Assembly: GCF_015547515.1 (NCBI RefSeq)
Contig: NZ_JADMVE010000001.1
Coordinates: 496,406 to 560,405 of the forward strand
Direction: 5' to 3'
From: Eubacterium sp. 1001713B170207_170306_E7
GTDB lineage: Bacteria; Bacillota; Clostridia; Eubacteriales; Eubacteriaceae
Length of the DNA stretch: 64,000 nucleotides
The notes under the pieces are model-generated. The model ran no database searches, was not told where the DNA came from, and saw only the letters and a program-made list of their open reading frames with translations. The position numbers and the translations under genes are program-made. This document shows, one piece after another, positions 9,202-17,994 of the stretch (positions within the stretch are counted from its first letter, which is position 1; every line of letters starts with the position of its first letter).

Positions 9202-10041
9202 ATGAAAAAGAAATTTTTGGTGTTGTCTTTGGCATTTATGCTGGTGTTCTCCGTGACACTGGCGGGTTGCAGCGGTGGCGGTAAAGGCGGTTCAGCCTCG
9301 AGTGATGATCCGATTGCCGATGGTACCTTATCCGTTGCGGTTGATGATACCTATCTTCCGATGGAATTCAGAGATGACCAGAACAATCTGGTAGGTTTTG
9401 ATGTGGACCTTGCAAACGCCATTGGCGAAGACCTTGGTGTAAAGGTTGATTTTACCACTGTTGCCTGGGATGGTATTTTTAATGGCTTAAACGCTAAACA
9501 GTATGATGCCATTATCTCCAGCACCAGTATCACACCGGAACGTCAGGAAGGCTTTAACCAGACAAATCCTTATGTATCCAACGGGATTGTCATCGTGTCC
9601 CGCAAGGATGCCGCACCTGTAAAAACCTTTGAAGAGCTTGCCGGCAAAACGGTTGGCGTTCAGCTGGCGACCACCGCGGACAACGGCGCTCATAAGCTGA
9701 AGGAACAGACCGGAACGAATGTTGAGATCAAACAGTACGACGGTATGCTGGATGCTTTCGCTGCCCTTGAAGGCAAACAGATTGACAATGTTATGACCGA
9801 TGTTGGCGTAGCCATGTACTATGTGGCTCAAAAGCCAGAGCTGTTTGAAGTAACATCTGAAGTTTTAACCAATGAACCAATTGCGGTTACTGTACGTAAA
9901 GGTGAAGATGCGTTTACCGAAAAATTAAACGAAACATTGAAAAAATTACAAGAAAATGGTACAATGACAGAGATTTCCATGAAATGGTTTGGGGAAGATA
10001 TGACAAATAATATCAACTCCGAAATCAAAGTCATTGAATAA
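9202..10041 (+). CDS. Polar amino acid ABC transporter, substrate-binding lipoprotein
   Basis: Extracellular solute receptor anchored by lipid. The signal peptide ends at the lipobox LAGC with Cys22, followed by a Gly/Ser linker. The mature part is an SBP_bac_3 domain (VAVDDTYLPMEF ... VGFDVDLANAIGEDLG ... TVAWDGIFNGL). Two ATGs are adjacent (9199 and 9202); AGGAGG at 9191-9196 gives better spacing to the second. The permease and ATPase genes follow, making a complete Gln/Cys/Arg-type importer. The ligand is probably a polar amino acid but is not fixed by sequence. Confidence 0.93.
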   Translation: MKKKFLVLSLAFMLVFSVTLAGCSGGGKGGSASSDDPIADGTLSVAVDDTYLPMEFRDDQNNLVGFDVDLANAIGEDLGVKVDFTTVAWDGIFNGLNAKQYDAIISSTSITPERQEGFNQTNPYVSNGIVIVSRKDAAPVKTFEELAGKTVGVQLATTADNGAHKLKEQTGTNVEIKQYDGMLDAFAALEGKQIDNVMTDVGVAMYYVAQKPELFEVTSEVLTNEPIAVTVRKGEDAFTEKLNETLKKLQENGTMTEISMKWFGEDMTNNINSEIKVIE

Positions 10042-10057
10042 TCCATAGAAAAAAACG

Positions 10058-10095
10058 GTAATAAGTTCGGCAGAACAGCCTGCCGGACTTATTAC
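10058..10095 (+). other. Intercistronic hairpin between binding protein and permease
   Basis: A long, nearly perfect inverted repeat (arms about 15 bases, from GTAATAAGT at 10058) has no following T-run. Such hairpins usually protect the upstream mRNA, raising binding-protein yield over permease. Confidence 0.6.
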
Positions 10096-10114
10096 TTAAG
10101 AAGGAGCGATTAAT

Positions 10115-10780
10115 TTGTTAAACCAAACCCAGATGTGGGCGATTTTTGACGGAACGATTGTAACCCTTGAGATTGCGGTTGTCGCGATTATCTTCGGTGC
10201 AATTTTTGGGGTGATTATAGCCCTGGGAAGAATCTCAAAGAATAAAATCCTGAATGGACTCTCGTGGTTCTATATCTGGTTCTTCAGAGGAACGCCACTG
10301 CTGCTGCAATTATTCATTATCTTTTATGCGGTGCCGATTGTTTATCTGGATATGACCGGAGCAACCTTTGAGATTGACCCGATGATCTGTGCGTTCATTA
10401 CGTTTTCCCTGAACTCTACAGCTTATCTGGCAGAAATTATCCGTGCGGCCATCGAATCCATCGACCATGGTCAGATGGAAGCCGCGAAAGCTTTAGGAAT
10501 GAGCTATAAGCAGGCGATGAGTAAGATCATTATTCCCCAGACCTTTAAACGGCTGGTAGCCCCGGTGGGCAACGAACTGATCATGCTCCTGAAGGATACT
10601 TCCCTTGTCTCCACAATCGCTTTGTTCGATTTGCTGAGGACAGTCAAAACCATGGCCAGTGCCACGGGTAGTTGGGTCTACTATATCTATGCGGCCGTCA
10701 TTTATCTTTTCCTGACAACCATCCTCCAGGTGGTATTTGATAAATTGGAAAATAAACTTGGCGTATATGAAAAGAGATAG
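10115..10780 (+). CDS. Polar amino acid ABC transporter, permease
   Basis: Membrane subunit of 221 residues with five predicted helices and the HisM/GlnP-type coupling loop EAAKALGMSYKQAMSKIIIPQTFKRLVAPVGNE (given here by its role; key residues are EAAKALG and the following IIIPQ). It is the only permease in the operon, so it probably forms a homodimer. The start is TTG, preceded by AAGGAGCGATTAAT. The ATPase gene follows after 12 bases. Confidence 0.92.
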   Translation: MLNQTQMWAIFDGTIVTLEIAVVAIIFGAIFGVIIALGRISKNKILNGLSWFYIWFFRGTPLLLQLFIIFYAVPIVYLDMTGATFEIDPMICAFITFSLNSTAYLAEIIRAAIESIDHGQMEAAKALGMSYKQAMSKIIIPQTFKRLVAPVGNELIMLLKDTSLVSTIALFDLLRTVKTMASATGSWVYYIYAAVIYLFLTTILQVVFDKLENKLGVYEKR

Positions 10781-10792
10781 GTGGTAACAACA

Positions 10793-11551
10793 ATGAGTAT
10801 GGTAAAATTAGTCAATGTAAAAAAATCCTTCGGCTCCCTTGAGGTTTTGAAGGGAATCGATTTTGAAGTTGCCTCCGGCGAGGTAGTCTGTATTATCGGA
10901 CCCAGCGGCTCCGGCAAAAGTACAATGCTGCGCTGCCTGAACCGTCTGGAGCGCATTACAGAAGGCGAAATCTATATCGAAGACGAGCTGATGGAAAAGC
11001 GTCAAAACGGAAAGGACCTGGAAAAAATCGATCCCGGAAAACTGCAGAACCTCTGCTGCGACCTGGGGATGGTCTTCCAGAACTTTAACCTTTTTCCGCA
11101 TTTATCGGTGATTGATAATATTACAATCGCCCCCAGAATCGTGCGCAAGGCCGATTCGGGTGAAACACAAAAACGGGCGTTGGAGCTCCTGGACATGGTT
11201 GGCCTGGCGGATAAGCGGGATGAATACCCGGTGCGCCTGTCCGGCGGACAGCAGCAGCGTGTTGCCATCGCGCGGGCCCTGGCGATGAACCCCAAGATTA
11301 TGCTTTTTGACGAACCGACCTCAGCACTTGACCCTGAGCTGGTTGGCGAGGTGCTCGCCACCATGCAGCAGCTGGCCAATGAAGGGATGACCATGCTGAT
11401 CGTAACCCACGAGATCGGCTTTGCCCGTGAGGTGGCAGACCGTGTCATCTTTATGGATGAGGGCGTGATCTGTGAGCAGGGTACCCCTCAGGAGGTTATC
11501 CTCAATCCACAGGAAGAACGGACACAGAGCTTCCTGAATAAAATTCTTTAG
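10793..11551 (+). CDS. Polar amino acid ABC transporter, ATP-binding protein
   Basis: ATPase that drives the importer, 252 residues. It has Walker [10 protein letters not shown], the Q-loop in [16 protein letters not shown], the signature LSGGQQQR, Walker [13 protein letters not shown] and the switch His in IVTHEIGFA. The frame is open upstream to a GTG at 10781, but the ATG at 10793 has a GGTGG ribosome site at proper spacing and matches the usual family N-terminus. It is the last gene before a terminator. Confidence 0.94.
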   Translation: MSMVKLVNVKKSFGSLEVLKGIDFEVASGEVVCIIGPSGSGKSTMLRCLNRLERITEGEIYIEDELMEKRQNGKDLEKIDPGKLQNLCCDLGMVFQNFNLFPHLSVIDNITIAPRIVRKADSGETQKRALELLDMVGLADKRDEYPVRLSGGQQQRVAIARALAMNPKIMLFDEPTSALDPELVGEVLATMQQLANEGMTMLIVTHEIGFAREVADRVIFMDEGVICEQGTPQEVILNPQEERTQSFLNKIL

Positions 11552-11567
11552 CGTTGTAATGTATTTC

Positions 11568-11594
11568 AAAAAATGCCCCCAGGGGCTTTTTTTT
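11568..11594 (+). terminator. Intrinsic terminator of ABC operon
   Basis: A GC-rich hairpin (GCCC/GGGC with a four-base loop) is flanked by A's on the left and followed by eight T's. Confidence 0.75.
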
Positions 11595-11661
11595 ATACTT
11601 CTTTTTATGCTACAATATTAAAGATGTTGCGTTTCACAGATTGTGTTCTAAAGGAGGCGTT

Positions 11662-12507
11662 ATGGTACATTCAAATTATCATATTCATTCGAACTACTGC
11701 GACGGCAAAAATTCACTGGAAGAGATGGTGCAGGCCGCCATTCAGGCAGGGCTGACAAGCATTGGCTTTACAGGTCACGCGCCGCTGCCCTATGAAAACG
11801 ATTGGACGATGAAAAAGGAAACGGTCCGCAGCTATATGGATGAGGTCCGTGCTCTGGCAGAAAAGTACCGGGAACAGATCGACATCAGCCTGGGAATGGA
11901 AATCGACTATTTTATGTGGGACGAGGACATCAGCAGCGATTCCAGAGCGCTTATTCCGGAACTGGATTTTTTTATCGGCTCGATCCACACCATCGGAAGG
12001 CTGAAAGATGGATCGGTGGCGGATATTGACTACACCCCCGAGATATTTGAGGCAGGGATCAGAGACTGTTTTGGCGGCTCGGTTGAGACCTTTGTCCAGC
12101 GTTATTATGAGGCGCTTGGAAATATGGCCGTCAAGCTTAAGCCGGACATTGTGGGACACATGGATATCATCAAAAAAAACAATACAGATAACCGCTTTTT
12201 TGACGATCAGGAGAGCTGGTACCAGGAAGCGGTAAAAGACTGTCTTGACAAAATTACAGCATCAGGATCAATCATCGAGATAAATACTGGTGGCATGATC
12301 CGTTACGGTGACCGGTGCCTTTACCCTGAAGCGTGGCTGATGGCGGAAATACAGGAGCGGAAAATACCAATCACCTTAAACGGCGATTCACATACGACAG
12401 AAGGAATTCATTACGCATACGAGGAAGTTTTAGAATTGATAAAAAAAATCGGTTTTAGGGCCATTATGGTGCGAAAAAAGGGCAGTTGGACCGAGGAACG
12501 GATCTGA
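11662..12507 (+). CDS. PHP-domain histidinol-phosphatase family protein
   Basis: Metal-dependent phosphoesterase of the HisJ/HisK PHP type, 281 residues; members dephosphorylate histidinol phosphate. PHP metal-ligand motifs are present: HIHSNYCDGKN at the N-terminus, GFTGHAP, GMEIDYF, GSIHTIG and DIVGHMDII near residue 170, then NGDSHT toward the end. ATG at 11662 follows AAAGGAGGCGTT. No other histidine biosynthesis genes are in the window, so a different phosphate ester remains possible. It ends 5 bases before the next gene. Confidence 0.86.
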   Translation: MVHSNYHIHSNYCDGKNSLEEMVQAAIQAGLTSIGFTGHAPLPYENDWTMKKETVRSYMDEVRALAEKYREQIDISLGMEIDYFMWDEDISSDSRALIPELDFFIGSIHTIGRLKDGSVADIDYTPEIFEAGIRDCFGGSVETFVQRYYEALGNMAVKLKPDIVGHMDIIKKNNTDNRFFDDQESWYQEAVKDCLDKITASGSIIEINTGGMIRYGDRCLYPEAWLMAEIQERKIPITLNGDSHTTEGIHYAYEEVLELIKKIGFRAIMVRKKGSWTEERI

Positions 12508-12512
12508 GCGAC

Positions 12513-13103
12513 ATGGATGAGAAACATAAGGACCTGAAAAAATGGGGCTATATCGGCGTGATGGCAGCGGTTTTGATTGTTTTTGCCCTGTGGCTCTGTT
12601 TTCAGGAGGACAGCCGGCAAAAGGCGGTTCTGAAAGCTCCGGATACAGCGTCTGCCAATACGGAGGACAGTGCGGCGAATACCGGCGAGATCTACGTGCA
12701 TATTACCGGTGCGGTCAATCATCCCGGCGTCATCAAGCTGGCCCCGGGCTCAAGACTGATCGACGCCATCGAACAGCTGGGCGGCCTGGCCGAAAACGCA
12801 GATACCGACAGTGTGAACCTTGCGTCAGTGCTGGAGGATGAGGATAAAATCCATATTTATACTAAAGATGAGGTTTCAGAAGCCGGTACGGTCAGCGGCG
12901 TGGCGCCGGCGGGTAAAATAAATATCAATACCGCCAGCCTGGAGGATCTTAAAACACTGCCCGGAATCGGCGACGCCATCGGAAAGAATATCATTGATTA
13001 CCGGGAAAAAAACGGTCTCTTTAAATCCCTTGAGGATTTAAAGGAGGTTGACCGCATCGGCGACAAGGTTTTTGAGAAGCTGAAGGACGCCATCACCATA
13101 TGA
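12513..13103 (+). CDS. ComEA-family helix-hairpin-helix DNA-binding protein
   Basis: Membrane-anchored DNA receptor of the competence type, 196 residues. One membrane helix lies at residues 10-27, then a linker rich in Ala/Asp/Thr, then an SLBB domain (about 58-120, IYVHITGAVNHPGVIKL), then tandem helix-hairpin-helix motifs at the C-terminus (NINTASLEDLKTLPGIG and EDLKEVDRIGDKV). That domain order is typical of ComEA. The ATG at 12513 was chosen because GAGGAACGG precedes it. No comEB or comEC is adjacent, so a role in DNA uptake is by family only. Confidence 0.88.
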   Translation: MDEKHKDLKKWGYIGVMAAVLIVFALWLCFQEDSRQKAVLKAPDTASANTEDSAANTGEIYVHITGAVNHPGVIKLAPGSRLIDAIEQLGGLAENADTDSVNLASVLEDEDKIHIYTKDEVSEAGTVSGVAPAGKININTASLEDLKTLPGIGDAIGKNIIDYREKNGLFKSLEDLKEVDRIGDKVFEKLKDAITI

Positions 13104-13134
13104 AAATCATTTTTTTTACGAGTTTGTGAAAAGG

Positions 13135-13163
13135 TTGACAAAGTTTTAACAAAATAATAAGAT
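13135..13163 (+). promoter_or_regulatory. Candidate promoter P1 of ccpN operon
   Basis: TTGACA (13135-13140), 17-base spacer, TAAGAT (13158-13163). Confidence 0.6.
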
Positions 13164-13222
13164 GAAATGACAGAAAAGTATCAGGATTAGTTATTTACTT
13201 TTTGGCCATATGTGTTATACTT

Positions 13223-13228
13223 TATAAT
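13223..13228 (+). promoter_or_regulatory. Candidate -10 box (P2) of ccpN operon
   Basis: A perfect TATAAT lies 31 bases before the ccpN start codon, with only a poor -35. It may act as a second, regulated promoter. Confidence 0.45.
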
Positions 13229-13258
13229 ATAAAAGTTACATTAATGGCAGGTGGTTGA

Positions 13259-13906
13259 ATGGAGCTATCAGAAAGACAAAACCAGATTGTAGAAATTGTT
13301 AAGGCGAGGGAGCCCGTAAAAAGTGTTGAGATTGCAGAGCAGCTCGGCGTCAACCGGGCGACGATCCGGCCTGATTTAAAGGTGCTTACCATGATGGGCA
13401 TCCTGGAGGCAAAACGGAAGGTTGGCTATAATTATACAGGGCGTTCGCTGCTGCATGTTATGGGCAGCTATATTAAAACGATCAGTGTTATGGACATTCA
13501 ATCCGAGCCAACAATTGTCGAGGAAGACACGACGATTTATGACGGAATAATCACTATGTTTACGAAAGACGCGGGAACGCTCTATGTGGTCAATGGAAAA
13601 TACCTGTCCGGCATTGTCTCGCGTAAGGATTTCATCAAGTCGATGATCGGCCGGAAGGATGTTGAAACCCTGCCGATTCCGATTATTATGACCCGAATGC
13701 CCAATATTGTTTATCTGGAGGAGCACGAATCAGTCTATGACGCTGCGGTTAAAACCATGGAGTACGAAGTCGAATCGCTGCCCATTGTAAAAAAAGAAAT
13801 GGATGAAAAAAACAACCTGCGTTTAATCTTGCTCGGAAAGGTTTCCCGTACCAATATTACACGTTATGTTGTGAACTTAGGTAAAGACGATGATACGAAT
13901 GAATGA
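13259..13906 (+). CDS. ccpN: HTH plus twin-CBS repressor, CcpN/YqzB type
   Basis: Transcriptional regulator of 215 residues. An N-terminal helix-turn-helix (residues 4-60, EIAEQLGVNRATIRPDLKVL) is followed by two CBS domains (about 75-205) that bind adenine nucleotides. In Bacillus, CcpN represses gluconeogenic genes and is encoded beside the PPDK regulatory protein homologue yqfL. The same pairing appears here, directly ahead of ppdK, which supports the name and a role in choosing between glycolytic and gluconeogenic flow. ATG at 13259 follows GCAGGTGG. The next gene overlaps by 17 bases. Confidence 0.9.
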   Translation: MELSERQNQIVEIVKAREPVKSVEIAEQLGVNRATIRPDLKVLTMMGILEAKRKVGYNYTGRSLLHVMGSYIKTISVMDIQSEPTIVEEDTTIYDGIITMFTKDAGTLYVVNGKYLSGIVSRKDFIKSMIGRKDVETLPIPIIMTRMPNIVYLEEHESVYDAAVKTMEYEVESLPIVKKEMDEKNNLRLILLGKVSRTNITRYVVNLGKDDDTNE

Positions 13907-14711
13907 CAACAAGCCCTTAACCCTGTACGTGGTCTCCGATTCCTTAGGTGAACCGGGCGAGGTACTGGCAAAGGCGGGGAGAGGCCATTTCGAGGACTCG
14001 ATTGAGGATGTCAGGGTTTTTTCCTTCGTCCACGAAAAGAGAGAGATTGATCAGATTTTAGCTGAGGCGAAGGGGAAAAATGTCCTGATTGTGTGTACGA
14101 TCACAACGCCGGAGTTATTGAAATGTGTTAAAGAAAAAGCAAAGGAAAATCAGGTGCCGGTTTACGATGTGCTGGATCCCTTTATGGATGAGCTGAGGAT
14201 TTTAACAGGTGTTAAACCGAACCTTGACCCCTTCAGCCGAAGCAGGCTGGATGAGGATTATTTTAAAAAGGTGGAGGCCATCGAGTTTGCCGTTAAATAT
14301 GATGACGGAAAACGCATGGATCATCTTAACAAGGCAGACATTATTCTGCTGGGGGTTTCACGAACCTCAAAGACACCGATCAGCGTTTATCTGGCGAACA
14401 ATAACTTCAAGGTCGCCAATATACCGGTCATGCCTGAGGTGGAGCCGCCAAGAGAACTTTTTGAGATATCTAATCAGAAGATATTCGGATTGATTTTAAA
14501 TCCCAATAAGCTTGTCAGCATCAGAGAAGAGCGTTTAAAAACCATGAAGCTTACCGGAGATTCAAATTATGCCAGTTTAAAAAGAGTGGAATATGAGCTG
14601 GACAAGGCTCAGGAGCTCTTTGATAAATTAGGGTGTACGGTTATCGACGTTACATCCAAAGCAATTGAAGAAATTGCGAATTTCATACTTGCAACCATTA
14701 TGAGGAGGTAG
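13890..14711 (+). CDS. Pyruvate, phosphate dikinase regulatory protein
   Basis: Bifunctional kinase/phosphorylase (DUF299) that switches PPDK off and on by ADP-dependent phosphorylation and phosphate-dependent dephosphorylation of an active-site threonine. The 273-residue protein has the P-loop GVSRTSKTP near residue 152 and the N-terminal YVVSDSLGEPGE. Start candidates are ATG 13890, overlapping ccpN, or ATG 13899; the first has AGGT upstream. Its target enzyme is encoded 5 bases downstream, so specificity for PPDK rather than PEP synthase is well supported by context. Confidence 0.94.
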   Translation: MIRMNDNKPLTLYVVSDSLGEPGEVLAKAGRGHFEDSIEDVRVFSFVHEKREIDQILAEAKGKNVLIVCTITTPELLKCVKEKAKENQVPVYDVLDPFMDELRILTGVKPNLDPFSRSRLDEDYFKKVEAIEFAVKYDDGKRMDHLNKADIILLGVSRTSKTPISVYLANNNFKVANIPVMPEVEPPRELFEISNQKIFGLILNPNKLVSIREERLKTMKLTGDSNYASLKRVEYELDKAQELFDKLGCTVIDVTSKAIEEIANFILATIMRR

Positions 14712-14716
14712 TCAAT

Positions 14717-17344
14717 ATGGATAAAAAATGGGTTTATTTATTTAGTGATGGCAATGCGGACATGCGGAACCTGTTAGGTGGAAAGGGCGCCAATTTAGCG
14801 GAAATGACGCGAATCGGCCTGCCAGTGCCACAGGGCTTTACCGTTTCAACCGAAGCGTGTATCGAGTATCTGAAGGAAAACAAGCTGACCTATGAAATGA
14901 TCGGCCAGATCAACAGCCATATGTCGGTTTTGGAGGACATTACCAAGAAAAAATTCGGCAATAAGGAGAATCCCTTGCTGGTATCCGTACGCTCCGGCGC
15001 GCGCATCTCAATGCCTGGTATGATGGATACCATCTTAAACCTCGGCCTTAATGATGAAACCGTTGTAGGTCTGGCTGAAAAGACAGCCAACGAACGTTTC
15101 GCCTATGACAGCTACCGTCGTTTTATCCAGATGTTCGGTGATGTTGTGCAGGAAATTGACAAAAATAAATTTGAAAATGTTCTGGATGAAATTAAAGACC
15201 GTGAAGGCTTCCAGATTGATACACAGCTCACAACCGATCATCTGCAGGAAGTGGTAGGACGCTATAAGGAAATTGTTCTGGCGGAAACCGGCAAGCCCTT
15301 CCCACAGGATCCGAACGTACAGCTGTTAATGGCGGTTGAAGCCGTATTCAGATCTTGGAACAACCCGCGTGCGTTTGTCTATCGGGATATGAATGATATT
15401 CCGCATGACATTGGTACAGCTGTCAACGTACAGTCAATGGTATTTGGCAACATGGGCGATGACTCCGGTACCGGCGTTGCTTTCACAAGAAACCCGGCCA
15501 CAGGCGAAAACAAGCTCTTCGGTGAATTTTTGGTAAATGCCCAGGGCGAAGATGTTGTTGCAGGTATCCGTACCCCTCGTGAAATCGATGAACTCCGAAA
15601 AATTATGCCTTTAGTTTACAAGCAGTTCCACGATACCGCAGAACTCCTTGAAAAACATTATAAAGACATGCAGGATATGGAATTTACCGTTGAAAAGGGC
15701 CAGCTGTACATGCTCCAGACCCGTAATGGTAAAAGAACCGCCCCGGCTGCGCTCAGAATCGCAGTGGAAATGGAAGAAGAAGGCCTCATCAGCAAAGAAG
15801 AAGCTGTTATGCGTATTGAGCCGTTATCCTTAGACCAGCTGCTCCACCCGACCTTTGATGAAACCGCGCTGAAGGAAGCGGTCGTTCTGGCCAGCGGCCT
15901 GCCAGCCTCTCCAGGCGCTGCCACCGGTAAGGTCTACTTTACGGCAGAAGAAGCAAAAGCCGCGGCAGAAAACGGTGAGGAAGTAATCCTCGTAAGAAAA
16001 GAAACCTCTCCCGAAGATATCGAAGGCATGTACGCTGCCAATGGTATCCTGACCGCACGCGGTGGTATGACCTCCCACGCAGCCGTTGTTGCGCGTGGTA
16101 TGGGTAAATGCTGTGTGGCAGGCTGTGAAGAAGCCAAGGTCGATGAGGACGCCAAGCAGTTCAGAGTTGGTACAGAATATATCTACGAAGGCGATTATAT
16201 CTCCTTAGACGGCTCCGCCGGTAAGGTTTATAAGGGAAGCATCGGCACAAAGGAACCTGAGCTTTCCGGACATTTTGGACAGCTCATGGAATGGGCCGAT
16301 GCCTGCAGAACCATGAACGTGCGCACAAACGCCGACACCCCGAGAGACGCCGCTGTAGCGGTAGGCTTTGGTGCAGAAGGGATTGGGCTCTGCCGTACAG
16401 AGCACATGTTCTTCAACGAAGACAGAATCCCGAGTGTACGCCGTATGATCTTGTCAAAGACCAAAGAACAGCGCGAAAAATATCTGGCCGAGCTGCTGCC
16501 AATGCAGAAGGAAGACTTTATGGGTATCTACAAAGCCATGAAGGATCTGCCGGTAACCGTCCGTCTGCTGGACCCGCCACTGCATGAATTCCTGCCAACT
16601 GAACCGGAAGATATCGAAGCTTTAGCGGGAGATATGGATATGAGTATGGATGAAATGATGAGCACGATCCATGGCCTCGAAGAATTCAACCCGATGCTCG
16701 GACACCGGGGCTGCCGTCTTGCAGTCACCTTTCCGGAAATTGCGGTGATGCAGACAAGAGCCATTATGGAAGCTGCCATCGAAGTGAAAAAAGAAGATGG
16801 CTACAACATCGTCCCAGAAATCATGATCCCGTTAATCGGTATGAAGGAAGAGCTGGACTATGTCGAAAATGTTGTAAGGGAAACCGCTGAAAAGATCAAG
16901 GCAGAAAAGGGTTCCGACATTGACTATAAAGTAGGGACCATGATGGAAATCCCAAGAGCAACCTTGATCGCAGATGAAATTGCCGAAAGAGCAGAATTCT
17001 TCTCCTTTGGTACCAATGACTTAACTCAGATGACCTACGGCTTCTCCAGAGATGACGCAGGCAAATTCATTGGCGAATACAAGGAAAAAGGCATCCTGCC
17101 GAACGACCCGTTCCAGAGTATTGATGTCAATGGCGTTGGCAAGCTGGTCGAAATGGGCGTCAAGCTTGGCCGTACAACAAAACCAGATCTCAAGATCGGT
17201 GTCTGCGGCGAGCACGGCGGCGATCCCAAGTCCATCCACTTCTTCCAGAGTGCGGGCCTTAACTATGTTTCCTGCTCACCATACCGTGTGCCCATCGCGC
17301 GCTTAGCCGCTGCGCAGGCTGCACTGGAGATGAAAGAAAAATAG
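14717..17344 (+). CDS. ppdK: Pyruvate, phosphate dikinase
   Basis: Interconverts pyruvate, ATP and phosphate with PEP, AMP and pyrophosphate in the cytoplasm. The 875-residue length is standard. The ATP-grasp domain is N-terminal (GGKGANLAEM, SVRSGARISMPGMMDTILN). The swivelling phosphohistidine domain carries GGMTSHAAVVARGMG, with the catalytic His and the regulatory Thr two residues before it. The C-terminal barrel has FGTNDLTQM and the catalytic-Cys segment GVCGEHGGDP. AGGAGG lies 8 bases before the ATG. Co-encoding with its regulatory protein and CcpN makes this a self-contained control unit for the pyruvate/PEP node. Confidence 0.97.
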   Translation: MDKKWVYLFSDGNADMRNLLGGKGANLAEMTRIGLPVPQGFTVSTEACIEYLKENKLTYEMIGQINSHMSVLEDITKKKFGNKENPLLVSVRSGARISMPGMMDTILNLGLNDETVVGLAEKTANERFAYDSYRRFIQMFGDVVQEIDKNKFENVLDEIKDREGFQIDTQLTTDHLQEVVGRYKEIVLAETGKPFPQDPNVQLLMAVEAVFRSWNNPRAFVYRDMNDIPHDIGTAVNVQSMVFGNMGDDSGTGVAFTRNPATGENKLFGEFLVNAQGEDVVAGIRTPREIDELRKIMPLVYKQFHDTAELLEKHYKDMQDMEFTVEKGQLYMLQTRNGKRTAPAALRIAVEMEEEGLISKEEAVMRIEPLSLDQLLHPTFDETALKEAVVLASGLPASPGAATGKVYFTAEEAKAAAENGEEVILVRKETSPEDIEGMYAANGILTARGGMTSHAAVVARGMGKCCVAGCEEAKVDEDAKQFRVGTEYIYEGDYISLDGSAGKVYKGSIGTKEPELSGHFGQLMEWADACRTMNVRTNADTPRDAAVAVGFGAEGIGLCRTEHMFFNEDRIPSVRRMILSKTKEQREKYLAELLPMQKEDFMGIYKAMKDLPVTVRLLDPPLHEFLPTEPEDIEALAGDMDMSMDEMMSTIHGLEEFNPMLGHRGCRLAVTFPEIAVMQTRAIMEAAIEVKKEDGYNIVPEIMIPLIGMKEELDYVENVVRETAEKIKAEKGSDIDYKVGTMMEIPRATLIADEIAERAEFFSFGTNDLTQMTYGFSRDDAGKFIGEYKEKGILPNDPFQSIDVNGVGKLVEMGVKLGRTTKPDLKIGVCGEHGGDPKSIHFFQSAGLNYVSCSPYRVPIARLAAAQAALEMKEK

Positions 17345-17358
17345 AATGATGAATTAAC

Positions 17359-17401
17359 AAAAACGCTGGCCTGCTATTTTATAACAGGCCAGCGTTTTTA
17401 A
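17359..17401 (+). terminator. Strong intrinsic terminator after ppdK
   Basis: Twelve perfect GC-rich base pairs (17362-17373 with 17385-17396), extended by A/T pairs, with an 11-base loop. The T-run leads almost directly into the ribosome site of the next gene. Confidence 0.9.
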
Positions 17402-17412
17402 AGGAGGAACCC

Positions 17413-17880
17413 ATGGCTTATAAACAGACCGAAAAGAAAAAACCAACCTTAAAAGACTTTGAAGAACGAACCTCACCCCAGGAAAAGAAGCTGTGGAACG
17501 AGTACCTTAAAACCTATCCCGAACCCTTTAAGCGCAGCGCACTGCCAGGCTTCGATGGCTTTCTTTTCTTCTGTCCATCCGCCAGACTGGTGGTGGAGCT
17601 GGAAAAATTTAAGCAGTTTGGGGACAGCAGCAGCGGCTCACTGGGGAAAAAGGGCGATGCGCTCAGAGATTTAGGCTTAAAACGCATTGCCTACACCTAC
17701 CGTGAAATTGACACCGATTTTGAAGGAACCTGTGCCGCCATCGACCGGGCCGTCAAACGCGAGATCAGCCAAATGAGCCTGGTAGAGATCAAAAAGCCCG
17801 TGCGCCTTTCTTTGGATGATGAGGATGAGCCCGTGAAAAAAGGCTATAAGATTACTGTCTCCGGTGAGGATGAGGAGTAA
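17413..17880 (+). CDS. DUF559-like protein, active site apparently degenerate
   Basis: Small soluble protein of 155 residues. Residues 38-105 resemble the DUF559/Vsr-like endonuclease fold: a short strand with FFCPSARLVVELE, followed by a helix and the GDALRDLGLKRIAYTYREID strand. In active members the first strand carries an Asp and the second ends in ELDG-x-x-H. Here the Asp position is Phe and the DG-H segment reads EKFKQF, so nuclease activity looks lost. The tail (110-155) is very acidic. AAGGAGG precedes the ATG. No partner gene is evident. Confidence 0.6.
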   Translation: MAYKQTEKKKPTLKDFEERTSPQEKKLWNEYLKTYPEPFKRSALPGFDGFLFFCPSARLVVELEKFKQFGDSSSGSLGKKGDALRDLGLKRIAYTYREIDTDFEGTCAAIDRAVKREISQMSLVEIKKPVRLSLDDEDEPVKKGYKITVSGEDEE

Positions 17881-17994
17881 AAAATGTAGGAATACCAAAA
17901 CAACTTTAAATTTGTAAATGGCATACCTGTAAAAAACGAAAGATTTGTTAATGTTCGATTTTTACTTTTTATTTTTTAAACATTTTTAATCTGC

